Shown here one piece after another: positions 17,015 to 25,268 of a DNA stretch of 64,000 nt. Source of the stretch: Salisediminibacterium beveridgei. GTDB taxonomy: Bacteria > Bacillota > Bacilli > Bacillales > Salisediminibacteriaceae. A program made the position numbers and the translations under genes. The notes under the pieces are model-generated. The model had not been told where the DNA came from and searched no databases. It saw only the letters and a program-made list of their open reading frames with translations. The stretch is taken from assembly GCF_001721685.1 (NCBI RefSeq), contig NZ_CP012502.1, positions 372,001 through 436,000 of the forward strand. Direction: 5' to 3'. The stretch's first letter is position 1. Each line of letters starts with the position of its first letter.

Positions 17015-18310
17015 TTATCTGTCAATGCGCCGGTTGATCCGATCAAGAATTTCATCCCATTCCTCATCTGAATCTTCACCTCGCGACACGTTCTCCAATC
17101 CGATGGTGATCTCTTCGTTGACAGCGTAAAAACGTGGGCCGCGGTGCACGGATTCAATGGTCGTCGCAGCCTCGGCAAAGCGTTGTCCAGGTGACTGATC
17201 GCCGAAATAGCCCGCCATGTCGTTCAGCTCTTCTTGCTCATAGAGCGCGAGATTTGGCGGGAATACGCCTTGTTCCTTGAAGAGACGGAGTTGTTGTTCC
17301 GGTTCGGTGAGCCATTCCAAAAAGGCGTAGGTTTCTTCCGGGTGATCGGTCTGTCCTGGGATGGTGAGCCATGCGCCACCTTGGTTTCCTGCGCCTTCTG
17401 GAATGTGGGCGATGCGCCAGTTTGATTCGTCGGGTGCATTGGTTTGAATCTCATTTCGCATCGAAGCCGGTGCGGGCAATGTGGCATAGGAGCCCTCCTT
17501 CATTGAACCCCACCACTTCGAGGACCCGATCAGCAACTGATCGATGTAGCCTGCTTCCATCCAGTCTATGGTATTGAAATAGGCATCTTTTGCGTACGAA
17601 TCGTTTTCGATGATGAGCTCATCGGCTTCGTTGAAATAGTATTCAGGTGCTTGATCACGCTTGGCGTGGTAGATCATCTCCGGGTTTGGCGCCATGGGTT
17701 TACCTGTTTCAGCGAGGATTGTTTCAGCCGCATCGGCGTAATCGTCCCATGATGCCAGGTGTTCATCTACGTCAGCCGGTTCACTTGGTAAGCCGGCCTC
17801 TTCAAAGACGTCTTTTCGGTAATAGAGGACAGTCGGGTCAATGGCTGCGGGGATTCCGAGTGAAAAATCGCCACTGACATTTGTACCAATGTTCCACACC
17901 CAATCCAGGTAGCGGGATTCGACGTCTTCTGCACCCAGGTCATAGAGGTTCATAAAGTGGTTCTCGGCATTTTTATAAGTTTCAATTTCCGTGTAATCAA
18001 TCAAGACGAGGTCAGGGGCACCTGCACCGGCAGACAGAGCAGTAAATAGGTTCCGGTGGTGATCTTCAGATTCCAGGCGCTGGATCGTGACGGTGATGTT
18101 CGGGTTCTTTTCGACGTATTCTTCAACCAGCGGGACATAATCCATGCCGGTATACGAAAAGGTCAGCTCGATGTCCCGATCCTCATCACCAAACTGATCG
18201 GTGGCATCATCGTTGATGTTGTGGTTTGGATCCGGTTCAGCGGCGGGGCCGCAGCCCGCAGCCCCTAAACTGGCAGCAAGTGCCAGCGCGAATAACGATC
18301 TCTTTTTCAT
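17015..18310 (-). CDS. ABC-type sugar-binding lipoprotein without linked permease
   Basis: An extracellular solute-binding protein of family 1, 431 residues. The signal peptide ends in the lipobox LGAAGC with lipidated Cys20, followed by an acidic linker (21-48) and a mature domain carrying typical landmarks (GAPDLVLIDY, 'LYYRKDVFEEAGLP', GGAWLTIPG). Such proteins hold an oligosaccharide or similar ligand at the membrane for an ABC importer. No permease or ATPase is next to it. It lies downstream of the capsule operon on the same strand but is separated by a stable hairpin and about 165 bases with its own AAAAGGAGA ribosome site, so it is probably its own unit. The substrate is unknown; a sensing role is as possible as transport. 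Confidence 0.85.
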   Translation of the reverse strand: MKKRSLFALALAASLGAAGCGPAAEPDPNHNINDDATDQFGDEDRDIELTFSYTGMDYVPLVEEYVEKNPNITVTIQRLESEDHHRNLFTALSAGAGAPDLVLIDYTEIETYKNAENHFMNLYDLGAEDVESRYLDWVWNIGTNVSGDFSLGIPAAIDPTVLYYRKDVFEEAGLPSEPADVDEHLASWDDYADAAETILAETGKPMAPNPEMIYHAKRDQAPEYYFNEADELIIENDSYAKDAYFNTIDWMEAGYIDQLLIGSSKWWGSMKEGSYATLPAPASMRNEIQTNAPDESNWRIAHIPEGAGNQGGAWLTIPGQTDHPEETYAFLEWLTEPEQQLRLFKEQGVFPPNLALYEQEELNDMAGYFGDQSPGQRFAEAATTIESVHRGPRFYAVNEEITIGLENVSRGEDSDEEWDEILDRINRRIDR

Positions 18311-18394
18311 AGGGCAGTCTCCTTTTCGTGCATCGGTTCACATTGACTTCAGCTTAACAGAATCTGCTTCTTCTTTTCAATTCGGACGTGAGAT

Positions 18395-18430
18395 GAACAA
18401 TCCCCGGTCTTGTTGGACCGGGGATTGTTC
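18395..18430 (-). terminator. Perfect hairpin downstream of the capsule operon
   Basis: A 15-bp perfect stem (18395-18409 with 18416-18430) and 6-base loop lies 45 bases beyond the ggt stop. It lacks a T tract on either strand, so it may protect the 3' end of the message or act as a weak terminator. Confidence 0.55.
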
Positions 18431-18474
18431 GTCCTTGTCTTCAGGCAAGCGTGCCATGATTCACTTTTCCCTGC

Positions 18475-20370
18475 TTATTCGGCGGATTCGATTTGCCAGA
18501 CGCCGCGCCGGCGCGGGTCACCGCCACCGAAGAGGTTCTCGACGTTCCCGTCACTCATTTCGACCCCGAGGCTCTGGATGCCGCCGTAAAAGAGCGGGGA
18601 GCCGTGTTCGATGACCGTGTAGCGCATGTTGGTGCCTTCACCGCGAAGGCGGCTGTTGATGGCTGCTTCGAGGCGTTCCTCCACATGGACAACGCCGTCT
18701 TCGGTATAGAACCTAGGGTGCTCAATGGCTTCCTGGAGCGTGACCCGTTCCCCGCCCGCTTGACCGTATTCGTACTGCATCAAGGTTTGGAAGATCATAG
18801 CCGGGATGCGTCGCCCGCCGGGTGACCCCATACCGAGCACGGCCTGGCCGTCTTGTTCAAGAATCACCGGTGAGACAAAGGTTCGCGGTCGTTTGCCGGG
18901 TGCAAAACTGTTCGGTGATGTATCGTCACCACTGAAATTCGCCATCTGGCTGTTGATGAAGATCCCGTCAGAGTAATGGCCGGAACCGAAGAACTGCCCG
19001 ACGGAATTCGTGGCAGAGACCATCATGCCGTCCTGATCGAGAATGACGAAATGGGTGGTGTGCCGGGAATCGTTGATTTCGCCCGGTGCATCATGCAAGG
19101 CGAGCGTATCCCCTGGAACACGGGAAGCGCTGGAGCCGTTGTAGAGTTGATCGAGCAGGCGGTCGATCGTCTCCTGACTGGTAAAGTCGCTTTGTTCAAT
19201 CGTTTCAAAGTCCGGATCGCCGAGGTTGTCGAGCCGTTCCTGATAGGCGGTATCCGTAATTTCAGTCATTAAGTGAATGTAGGAATGCAGGTGATCGTTG
19301 TCATTCATCAGATGCCCAACCCTGGGGTCATCCTCTTGTTCGCTGAGGGCGTTGTAGTCGTCTTCAGCCAATACCTGACTGAGGTCAAGCTGTTCAGCCA
19401 TCAGGAAGGATTGGAGCACAACCGTTGCGGATGACGGTGCCGATGCACCGAATATGCTGTAGTTCTCAGACTCTGCCTTGACCGGCTCGGTGACGTCGGC
19501 TTCATAGCTTGTCAGATCTTCTTCGTTGAAGCCAAAGGCTTCCTGCATGGCCTGGGCGGTTTCCCCTTCATAAAAATCCGCAGCGCCTTCTTCCATAATC
19601 CGTTTCAGTGTTTCGGCGAGTTCCTCTTGGACGAGGGTGTCATTCACGGGAATCGGCTGACCGCCCGGATAATAGAGATCACGGGTTGCCTGGGTGTCAA
19701 ACTGCACGTAGCGGGTATAGTTGGCCAGCTGTTCATGGAGTACCTGACCTACATCAAATCCCCTACTGGCGTATTCGTAAGCGGGCTCGAGCAGATCTTC
19801 CCAGGGGATATTCCCGGAGCCTTGTTCTTCAAACGCCTTCTCCATGCCTTTCACGAGACCTGGAACAGCAAACGGGCTTTCAGCAGTGCCCGTGACAGGT
19901 GCGGCCTCCCGGTAATCATACGTGACGGCCCCTTCGCCCCGTTCGTGCGCAAGCATCATGCCGCCACCGCCGATACCGGATCCGTAGGGCTCAACCACGT
20001 TTAAGACAAACGATACGGTAATCGCTGCATCGATGGCGTTCCCGCCTTCTTCAATAATTTTCATGCCTTCTTCCGCGGCCAGCGGATGGATGGCACTGAC
20101 GCCGTAAATATCCGGGAAGGGTTCGAGCTCGTCTTCCGCTGCCGGATTTTCCTCGTTGGCATTGTTGTTGTCGCTCTCCGGCATGGGATCAGATTCATTG
20201 GAACTGATGGCAATGCTGTCCTGCTGCCGCTCTTCGAAGTCGCCGCCTACATAGGGTTCCCGGTAAATGTCAAACTCATCTTGAAAGTAGAAGGTCCAGG
20301 CGATGAGGCCGATCAGGATCAGGCTGGCAAGGGAGTAGGTGGTATTCAGATAGCGTTTGTAATGTTTCAT
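18475..20370 (-). CDS. ggt: Membrane-anchored gamma-glutamyltransferase (CapD/Ggt-like)
   Basis: Gamma-glutamyltransferase of 631 residues, preceded by a single N-terminal membrane anchor (about 12-29) and an acidic stalk (about 45-85). The large-subunit start is clear (GVSAIHPLAAEEGMKIIEEG, GGNAIDAA, GSGIGGGGMML). The autocatalytic Thr near 438 lies in SRHTTHF, where the proenzyme splits and the new N-terminal Thr acts as nucleophile. It overlaps pgsA by four bases at the end of the pgsBCA operon, matching the place of capD in Bacillus anthracis. It is therefore likely to trim or transfer poly-gamma-glutamate, possibly linking capsule to wall. Anchored rather than freely secreted is read from the uncleaved-looking N-terminus. 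Glutathione breakdown is the alternative role. Confidence 0.9.
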   Translation of the reverse strand: MKHYKRYLNTTYSLASLILIGLIAWTFYFQDEFDIYREPYVGGDFEERQQDSIAISSNESDPMPESDNNNANEENPAAEDELEPFPDIYGVSAIHPLAAEEGMKIIEEGGNAIDAAITVSFVLNVVEPYGSGIGGGGMMLAHERGEGAVTYDYREAAPVTGTAESPFAVPGLVKGMEKAFEEQGSGNIPWEDLLEPAYEYASRGFDVGQVLHEQLANYTRYVQFDTQATRDLYYPGGQPIPVNDTLVQEELAETLKRIMEEGAADFYEGETAQAMQEAFGFNEEDLTSYEADVTEPVKAESENYSIFGASAPSSATVVLQSFLMAEQLDLSQVLAEDDYNALSEQEDDPRVGHLMNDNDHLHSYIHLMTEITDTAYQERLDNLGDPDFETIEQSDFTSQETIDRLLDQLYNGSSASRVPGDTLALHDAPGEINDSRHTTHFVILDQDGMMVSATNSVGQFFGSGHYSDGIFINSQMANFSGDDTSPNSFAPGKRPRTFVSPVILEQDGQAVLGMGSPGGRRIPAMIFQTLMQYEYGQAGGERVTLQEAIEHPRFYTEDGVVHVEERLEAAINSRLRGEGTNMRYTVIEHGSPLFYGGIQSLGVEMSDGNVENLFGGGDPRRRGVWQIESAE

Positions 20371-21662
20371 GACGTGTGATCCACTCCTTCCATGACCCCG
20401 GCTTCATCAAGGTCGATGTGGAGCCGTCCATCTTCGATTTCCCACAAGCTACGATCGAGTTCTTTATTCAGCGTACGGAAAATCCGGAAATCCCTGTACC
20501 GCTTTGACAACCCGTCCGTTTCACGGGGTTTCGTATCGGAGATGTACATCGGTACAAAGGACAGGTTTTTCGACCCATCCTCGAGAAAATCCAGCTGTGC
20601 CAGTGCCGTTTCTTTTGTCCGTGACCACCCTTGGTCAAAAACAAAGTTGCCCATGCTGTTCATGACGAGGGTCTGGTTGCCATCGATCCCCTCAACAAGG
20701 GTCACAGGTTCAAGGACGTGCGAATGGTGGCCAAGCACGATATCCGCGCCGTAATTGGCAAGGTACTGGGCTTTTTCTTCCTGGTCATCGTTGTACCCGA
20801 CCTGGTATTCCTGTCCCCAGTGAACCTGAATGATCAATACATCTGCACCGCCACCACCTTCGGATTCAGGCAGTTTGGCTTCTTGCATCCGGTCTCTGAG
20901 CACGTCGATGTTTTCATAGGTCATCACGCCACCAACATATTCCTGGGCGTCAAAACCAATCACCTTCACTTCCGTGTAGGCGGCAATGGCAACCCGGATC
21001 CCGCTGGGGAGATCGACGTATTTCACATCGGCCGCATCCTGCGCACCGCCTTCCCGTTCGTCCTCACTGATATTGATGGCATCACCGATACCAAGGGCTT
21101 CAACCGGTGAATCGTTAAAATGCGCGAGCGTGTGCTGCAGCGACATATCGCCATAATCCATGGTGTGATTATTCGCAAGCGAGACGCTGTCAAATCCGAC
21201 TGTCTCAAGGGCGTCAACGGCCCAGGGCTCTGCATAGAACTGAATGAGTTTATTATGGAGTTTGGATTCCTCTTTATGTGTTTCAAAATCAGGGTATTCA
21301 TGCCCGTCATCGTAGTCCTCAAAGTCAGGGTCCAGGATCGGCGACTCAAAGTTTCCCGTCACGTAGTCCGACTCGTCAAAAAAGGTGCGGACATAGTCGA
21401 AGGTGCGGCTCACGTCTTCCCGGCTTTTCTCAGCAGCTTCGTGTACATGTCTGCCAAGCATCATGTCACCGGTCATCGTGAGGCGATCCGTTACGTTTTC
21501 ATCGCGCGTCTCTTCCGCCGGTTCATGGGCGAAGATAAGGTGATGGCCAAAAAAAGGCACGCTTAAAAGAGCGAGCGCGATCAGGGAGTCGCGCACGGCG
21601 TTTTTACGGTGATGCAGATGTCTGAGTTTTAACCTGTCGGTAAATGATAGTTTTTTATTCAT
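20367..21662 (-). CDS. pgsA: Poly-gamma-glutamate synthesis protein PgsA/CapA
   Basis: A CapA-family protein of 431 residues with an N-terminal signal anchor (about 25-45) and an extracellular metallophosphoesterase-like domain: MTGDMMLGR (about 62-70), SLANNHTMDYG, VHWGQEYQ, and GHHSHVLEPV. These are the metal-site motifs of the PGA_cap family. PgsA is needed with PgsB and PgsC for synthesis and export of poly-gamma-glutamate. It lies 18 bases after pgsC and overlaps ggt by four bases, so the four genes are translated from one message. Confidence 0.92.
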   Translation of the reverse strand: MNKKLSFTDRLKLRHLHHRKNAVRDSLIALALLSVPFFGHHLIFAHEPAEETRDENVTDRLTMTGDMMLGRHVHEAAEKSREDVSRTFDYVRTFFDESDYVTGNFESPILDPDFEDYDDGHEYPDFETHKEESKLHNKLIQFYAEPWAVDALETVGFDSVSLANNHTMDYGDMSLQHTLAHFNDSPVEALGIGDAINISEDEREGGAQDAADVKYVDLPSGIRVAIAAYTEVKVIGFDAQEYVGGVMTYENIDVLRDRMQEAKLPESEGGGGADVLIIQVHWGQEYQVGYNDDQEEKAQYLANYGADIVLGHHSHVLEPVTLVEGIDGNQTLVMNSMGNFVFDQGWSRTKETALAQLDFLEDGSKNLSFVPMYISDTKPRETDGLSKRYRDFRIFRTLNKELDRSLWEIEDGRLHIDLDEAGVMEGVDHTS

Positions 21663-21680
21663 AGAAGAAACGCTCCTGTA

Positions 21681-22139
21681 CTAAAATAACTGATACGCAC
21701 TGACGAGAACAAAGGTGAAGAAGGCGATCACGAGGGTTGATGAAAAGGTCGGCAGCACGCCTTGTTTATGAATGGAGTTGGCGATGAGCCCAGGGACGAT
21801 GACGCCGATGCCTCTGAGCTCGATCATCTCGAAGGGAATCCCCAGTGGATAGCCATAGGCATAGTCCGATGCCATTTTCAGCAGGATGCCGACCGTGAGC
21901 ATCGCACCGAATTTCCGTCTGCCATACAATACCGTCACCCGGCTGATGAGCTGGTTCACGATGAGGTACGTCAACAGGCTGATGACGGCGATGACCGTCA
22001 AATACAAGAGTTGATCGAAGACGAGGGCGATATACCCCGGTACGACGAGCCCTGCAGGGACGACGCCGGTTTTTTCCGCATATATTAATGATAAAAGCAC
22101 GCCGATGACGATGGCGATATATAAATCTGTTCCAAACAC
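21681..22139 (-). CDS. pgsC: Poly-gamma-glutamate synthase membrane subunit PgsC/CapC
   Basis: A 152-residue polytopic membrane protein with about four or five hydrophobic segments and the family signature 'EKTGVVPAGLVVPGYIAL' near residue 22 and GVIVPGLIANS near 112. The usual family length is about 150. It forms the synthase with PgsB. The start is a GTG at 22139 behind AAAGGAG. It sits 34 bases after pgsB and 18 before pgsA. Confidence 0.93.
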   Translation of the reverse strand: MFGTDLYIAIVIGVLLSLIYAEKTGVVPAGLVVPGYIALVFDQLLYLTVIAVISLLTYLIVNQLISRVTVLYGRRKFGAMLTVGILLKMASDYAYGYPLGIPFEMIELRGIGVIVPGLIANSIHKQGVLPTFSSTLVIAFFTFVLVSAYQLF

Positions 22140-22173
22140 GAGTAAACATCTCCTTTATAAGTACAGCGGCTGA

Positions 22174-23445
22174 TTATGATGATTTGGATGGTTCAAGCTC
22201 GAAGCGTTTTCCCTTCGCAACTTGTCGGTCGCGCATTCGGCTCGGCAGATGAGAGCGATCGGGTTCATCATCTGCATGGATCTGTTCGATTAGGTGCGCG
22301 AGCTCTTCGCCACCGCCGTGAATGTTGCCGATGCCGAAAATGACGCTGTCTTTCGGTAAGTTTTGCAGTGTGTTGACCACTTTTTCTGCCGGTTGTTTTT
22401 CCATATTGATCATATGATCAGCTTGTATATCGCCTCGTTGATAGGCATCAACGACAGGGGATACCCCTCGTCCTGTCAGGATCAGCGTTCCGGTCTGAAG
22501 GCGGGGGAGGACTTCTTCGGCGAACTGAATCGTGCGGTCCATGCGGTCATCCCGGCAATTCATCACCACCGCCTGATGCGGTGTATCGGGGTGCAGGTCC
22601 TGAATTTTTTCCCAGATGCTGATGGTCGATGAGGCGTCGTTTGCGGCAAAGCCGTTATAGAAAAAGCTTGGCTTGCGTTCATCACCCAGGGTGTGAACCC
22701 GCATCGCGCCCGGATCAACCGGTGCATTCTGCATGCCGTTCAGAGCCGTCTCTTCGTCAATCCCAAGAACCTCTGCAAGAGCAAGGCCGAGAGCAGCGTT
22801 CTCCGGGAACATCATATAGGGAAATTGTTTCAAATAATCTTCATCGATGGCGTCAGGATCTGCCATATACACTTTGGTGTTTTGTTTGTCGGCGATTTTC
22901 CTGAAGTAACCCTCGTACTCTGACGGTGATAAAATCAGAAACCCATCATGCGGAATTGTGCTTGCAAACGCTTCGGCGACCTGATCAAGGGTCGGTCCCA
23001 TGACATCGAGATGATCTTCGACGACGTTGGTGATGATGGTAATCCCCGACTGGACAAAGTGATCCTGAAACGTCGCCTGGTAGTCAGGGTTGACGGCCAT
23101 ACATTCGGTCACAAAAGCATCGACAGACCTTCTGGCGACCTGCCGGGTGATGAATTTCTGTTCAGAAATATTTGCGCCCTGAAGGCTTCTGACAATGGGT
23201 TCTTCGTCGTTTTGGTCCCAGTAAAACAGACGCGGGGATGTCCCGGTGGTTTTGCCTGCGACACGCTGTTTGTCTTCTTTTAAAATACCCATCACAAGCC
23301 GGGTAACCGTAGACTTGCCCCGAATGCCATTGACGAGGATCCGGTTGGGGATTCTCCGGATATTCCGGCGCATAGTTTTCCGCTCCCGGATTCCAATGGA
23401 GAGAACAATGCCTGCGAAAAATAATAAATAAATCAGTTCATTCAC
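22174..23445 (-). CDS. pgsB: Poly-gamma-glutamate synthase PgsB/CapB (Mur ligase-like)
   Basis: An ATP-dependent amide ligase of 423 residues that polymerises glutamate through the gamma-carboxyl group. It has an N-terminal hydrophobic segment (about 1-20), the P-loop GIRGKST (about 40-46), TECMAVNPDYQ and TNVVEDHLDVMGPT, all typical of CapB. First gene of pgsB-pgsC-pgsA-ggt. The ribosome site AGGAGG lies inside the longest open frame, so the start is the GTG at 23443-23445 rather than a TTG further upstream. The operon gives the cell an anionic capsule or secreted polymer, common in salt- and alkali-tolerant bacilli. No separate capE/pgsE-like gene is visible. Confidence 0.92.
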   Translation of the reverse strand: MNELIYLLFFAGIVLSIGIRERKTMRRNIRRIPNRILVNGIRGKSTVTRLVMGILKEDKQRVAGKTTGTSPRLFYWDQNDEEPIVRSLQGANISEQKFITRQVARRSVDAFVTECMAVNPDYQATFQDHFVQSGITIITNVVEDHLDVMGPTLDQVAEAFASTIPHDGFLILSPSEYEGYFRKIADKQNTKVYMADPDAIDEDYLKQFPYMMFPENAALGLALAEVLGIDEETALNGMQNAPVDPGAMRVHTLGDERKPSFFYNGFAANDASSTISIWEKIQDLHPDTPHQAVVMNCRDDRMDRTIQFAEEVLPRLQTGTLILTGRGVSPVVDAYQRGDIQADHMINMEKQPAEKVVNTLQNLPKDSVIFGIGNIHGGGEELAHLIEQIHADDEPDRSHLPSRMRDRQVAKGKRFELEPSKSS

Positions 23446-23483
23446 TTGTACAAACCTCCTGATTAGCAATCCATGACATGCAC

Positions 23484-23526
23484 TTAACGCAATCTTAACT
23501 TTTAAAGCATTCTTAACTATTTTACC
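23484..23526 (-). promoter_or_regulatory. TTAAC-repeat region upstream of the pgs operon
   Basis: Read on the plus strand, TTAACG (23484), TTAACT (23495), TTAACT (23513) and TTTACC (23521) crowd into 43 bases just upstream of pgsB. The first two copies are 11 bp apart, as in the surface-protein promoters, but the later spacing is irregular and the repeats face away from the operon. A possible -10 TAAGAT reads on the minus strand at 23497-23492. Known PhoP-repressed wall promoters carry boxes in this opposite orientation, so repression is conceivable. Weak evidence. Confidence 0.35.
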
Positions 23527-23602
23527 CTAAAGTGATCTATGAAAACACCGTCTCCCGAAGAATTACATGCTTTTTTAATATGATTGTCATAAAAGGAGGG
23601 CG

Positions 23603-23740
23603 GTGGATTGGCTGGTATACCTGCAATTGAATCCCGTTCAGCAGGTGGAGGAAGACGACTGGAACGTCTTGAGATCGCAGTATAATGCGAAAAAACCATC
23701 AGACCGTTTGCAGGAAGGGAGTGCGATTCATGATCGCTAG
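23603..23740 (+). CDS. Possible small protein (45 aa), unproven
   Basis: An AAGGAGG sequence at 23593-23599 precedes a GTG at 23603 by only three bases. The frame runs 45 codons with protein-like composition (acidic, several Trp, Gln, Asp and Glu) to TAG at 23738. A TTG at 23608 in another frame has better spacing but gives only 25 residues. No family is recognised. It could be a remnant of a longer gene, since the region up to 23960 has no other coding signal. It is listed because the ribosome site is strong. Confidence 0.25.
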   Translation: MDWLVYLQLNPVQQVEEDDWNVLRSQYNAKKPSDRLQEGSAIHDR

Positions 23741-23960
23741 CCGTTCATTATCTTGTTGAAAAAGTATGGGGTGTTACGCCAAATACAGATTCTGATCCAG
23801 GGGTTGGCGAAAGGAAGAGAAATTTTGGACAAACCGGCTCTCTCATCCGCTAGTTGGCGAAAAACGACCTAAAATCCCCATAGATTACACGGGAAGTACC
23901 TGTTTGCCGATGGATTGAATACCGTTGTGGGTACGTGGTATGCTCAGGTCATGCTCATAG
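23741..23960. other. Non-coding gap upstream of the MFS gene
   Basis: No convincing reading frame. It holds two copies of GTTGGCGAAA (near 23814 and 23862) and a possible promoter: TTGAAT at 23915-23920, 18-bp spacer, TATGCT at 23939-23944. That promoter would drive the MFS transporter. Confidence 0.4.
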
Positions 23961-23981
23961 ATGGGGAAGGTTGATCGAATC

Positions 23982-25268
23982 ATGTCAAGAGGACATACCA
24001 CTACAATGAACGACTACATCGCTTCACATGAAAAACAGACAGAGCTGTATAAACGGACGTTATTCATCGTCGGCCTGTCCCAGTTGTTTGGGGGCCTGGG
24101 GCTGGCGGCGGGAATTACTGTCGGGGCCTTGCTCGCTCAGGAAATGCTCGGCACCGAGGGAATTGCCGGGGTGCCAACAGCGCTCTTCACGTTAGGGTCG
24201 GCCCTTGCAGCACTTCTTGTGGGGCGGTTCTCCCAGCGCTTCGGGCGCCGGATCGGGTTGACCATCGGGTTTACCGCAGGGGGACTCGGGGCCGTTGGGG
24301 TGGTCATCGCGGCCGTTTTGAACCATGTGCCGCTCTTGTTCATTGCCCTTTTCATCTACGGGGCGGGGACGGCGACGAACCTGCAGGCGCGTTACGCAGG
24401 GACGGATCTGGCCAGTGAAACCCAGCGGGCGAAGGCGGTGAGCATCGCCATGGTCGCCACCACCTTTGGTGCCGTGGCCGGACCGAATCTCGTATCGGTG
24501 ATGGGGGACGTCGCTTTGGTATTCGGGATTCCTGCGTTGGCTGGGCCCTTTCTACTCGCGGGTGCCGCCTATCTGCTTGCCGGATTTGTCTTGTTCGTCT
24601 TCTTGCGGCCGGACCCGTTTCTCCTGGCACAAGCGATTACCCGTGAACAGGATCTTGCGGACGACATCAATGGAACAGTCAGACCGAAAGCCCGACCGGC
24701 GAACCGGCGGGGGATTTATGCAGGCGCTGCCCTGATGGTGTTGAGCCAGTTTGTCATGGTGGCGATCATGACGATGACCCCGATTCACATGGGGAACCAT
24801 GATCACAGCATGGGAGCCATCGGCATGGTCATCGGTGTCCATGTGGGTGCGATGTTCCTGCCGTCTTTAGTCACCGGGTACCTGGTGGACCGGTTTGGCC
24901 GGAAGGTGATGGCGGTGGCGTCCGGGGTGACGCTCTTTATATCCGGAGTGCTGGCGGCCGTTGGCCCGGCCGATTCGATGATGGCCATCATGTTTGCCCT
25001 GATGCTCCTTGGTCTCGGCTGGAATTTCGGGCTCATCAGCGGCACGGCCATTCTCGTTGATTCAACTCCGCTCTTGACCCGGGCAAAAACCCAGGGGACA
25101 GTGGATGTGTGGATTGCCCTGGCCGGTGCTTTCGGCGGCGGGTTATCCGGCGTAGTCGTCATGTACGGCAACTTTGCGACCCTGTCCATTGCCGGAGCGG
25201 TCGTATCCTTATTGATTATCCCGATTGTGCGGTGGATGTCGGCTCGGGGTGAGGTGATCACTTCATAG
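23982..25268 (+). CDS. Major facilitator superfamily transporter
   Basis: A 12-helix membrane carrier of about 428 residues. MFS landmarks are a loop after helix 2 with GRFSQRFGRRIGLTIG and the equivalent in the second half (GYLVDRFGRKVMAVASG), each the short basic loop of the superfamily. The central loop between helices 6 and 7 is short. The substrate cannot be told; overall it resembles drug or metabolite exporters. Several ATGs compete; I favour 23982, which has GGGGAAGG upstream, over 23961. The 3' end overlaps the convergent ROK gene by 11 bases. Local GC content looks higher than in the surface-protein region. Confidence 0.85.
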   Translation: MSRGHTTTMNDYIASHEKQTELYKRTLFIVGLSQLFGGLGLAAGITVGALLAQEMLGTEGIAGVPTALFTLGSALAALLVGRFSQRFGRRIGLTIGFTAGGLGAVGVVIAAVLNHVPLLFIALFIYGAGTATNLQARYAGTDLASETQRAKAVSIAMVATTFGAVAGPNLVSVMGDVALVFGIPALAGPFLLAGAAYLLAGFVLFVFLRPDPFLLAQAITREQDLADDINGTVRPKARPANRRGIYAGAALMVLSQFVMVAIMTMTPIHMGNHDHSMGAIGMVIGVHVGAMFLPSLVTGYLVDRFGRKVMAVASGVTLFISGVLAAVGPADSMMAIMFALMLLGLGWNFGLISGTAILVDSTPLLTRAKTQGTVDVWIALAGAFGGGLSGVVVMYGNFATLSIAGAVVSLLIIPIVRWMSARGEVITS

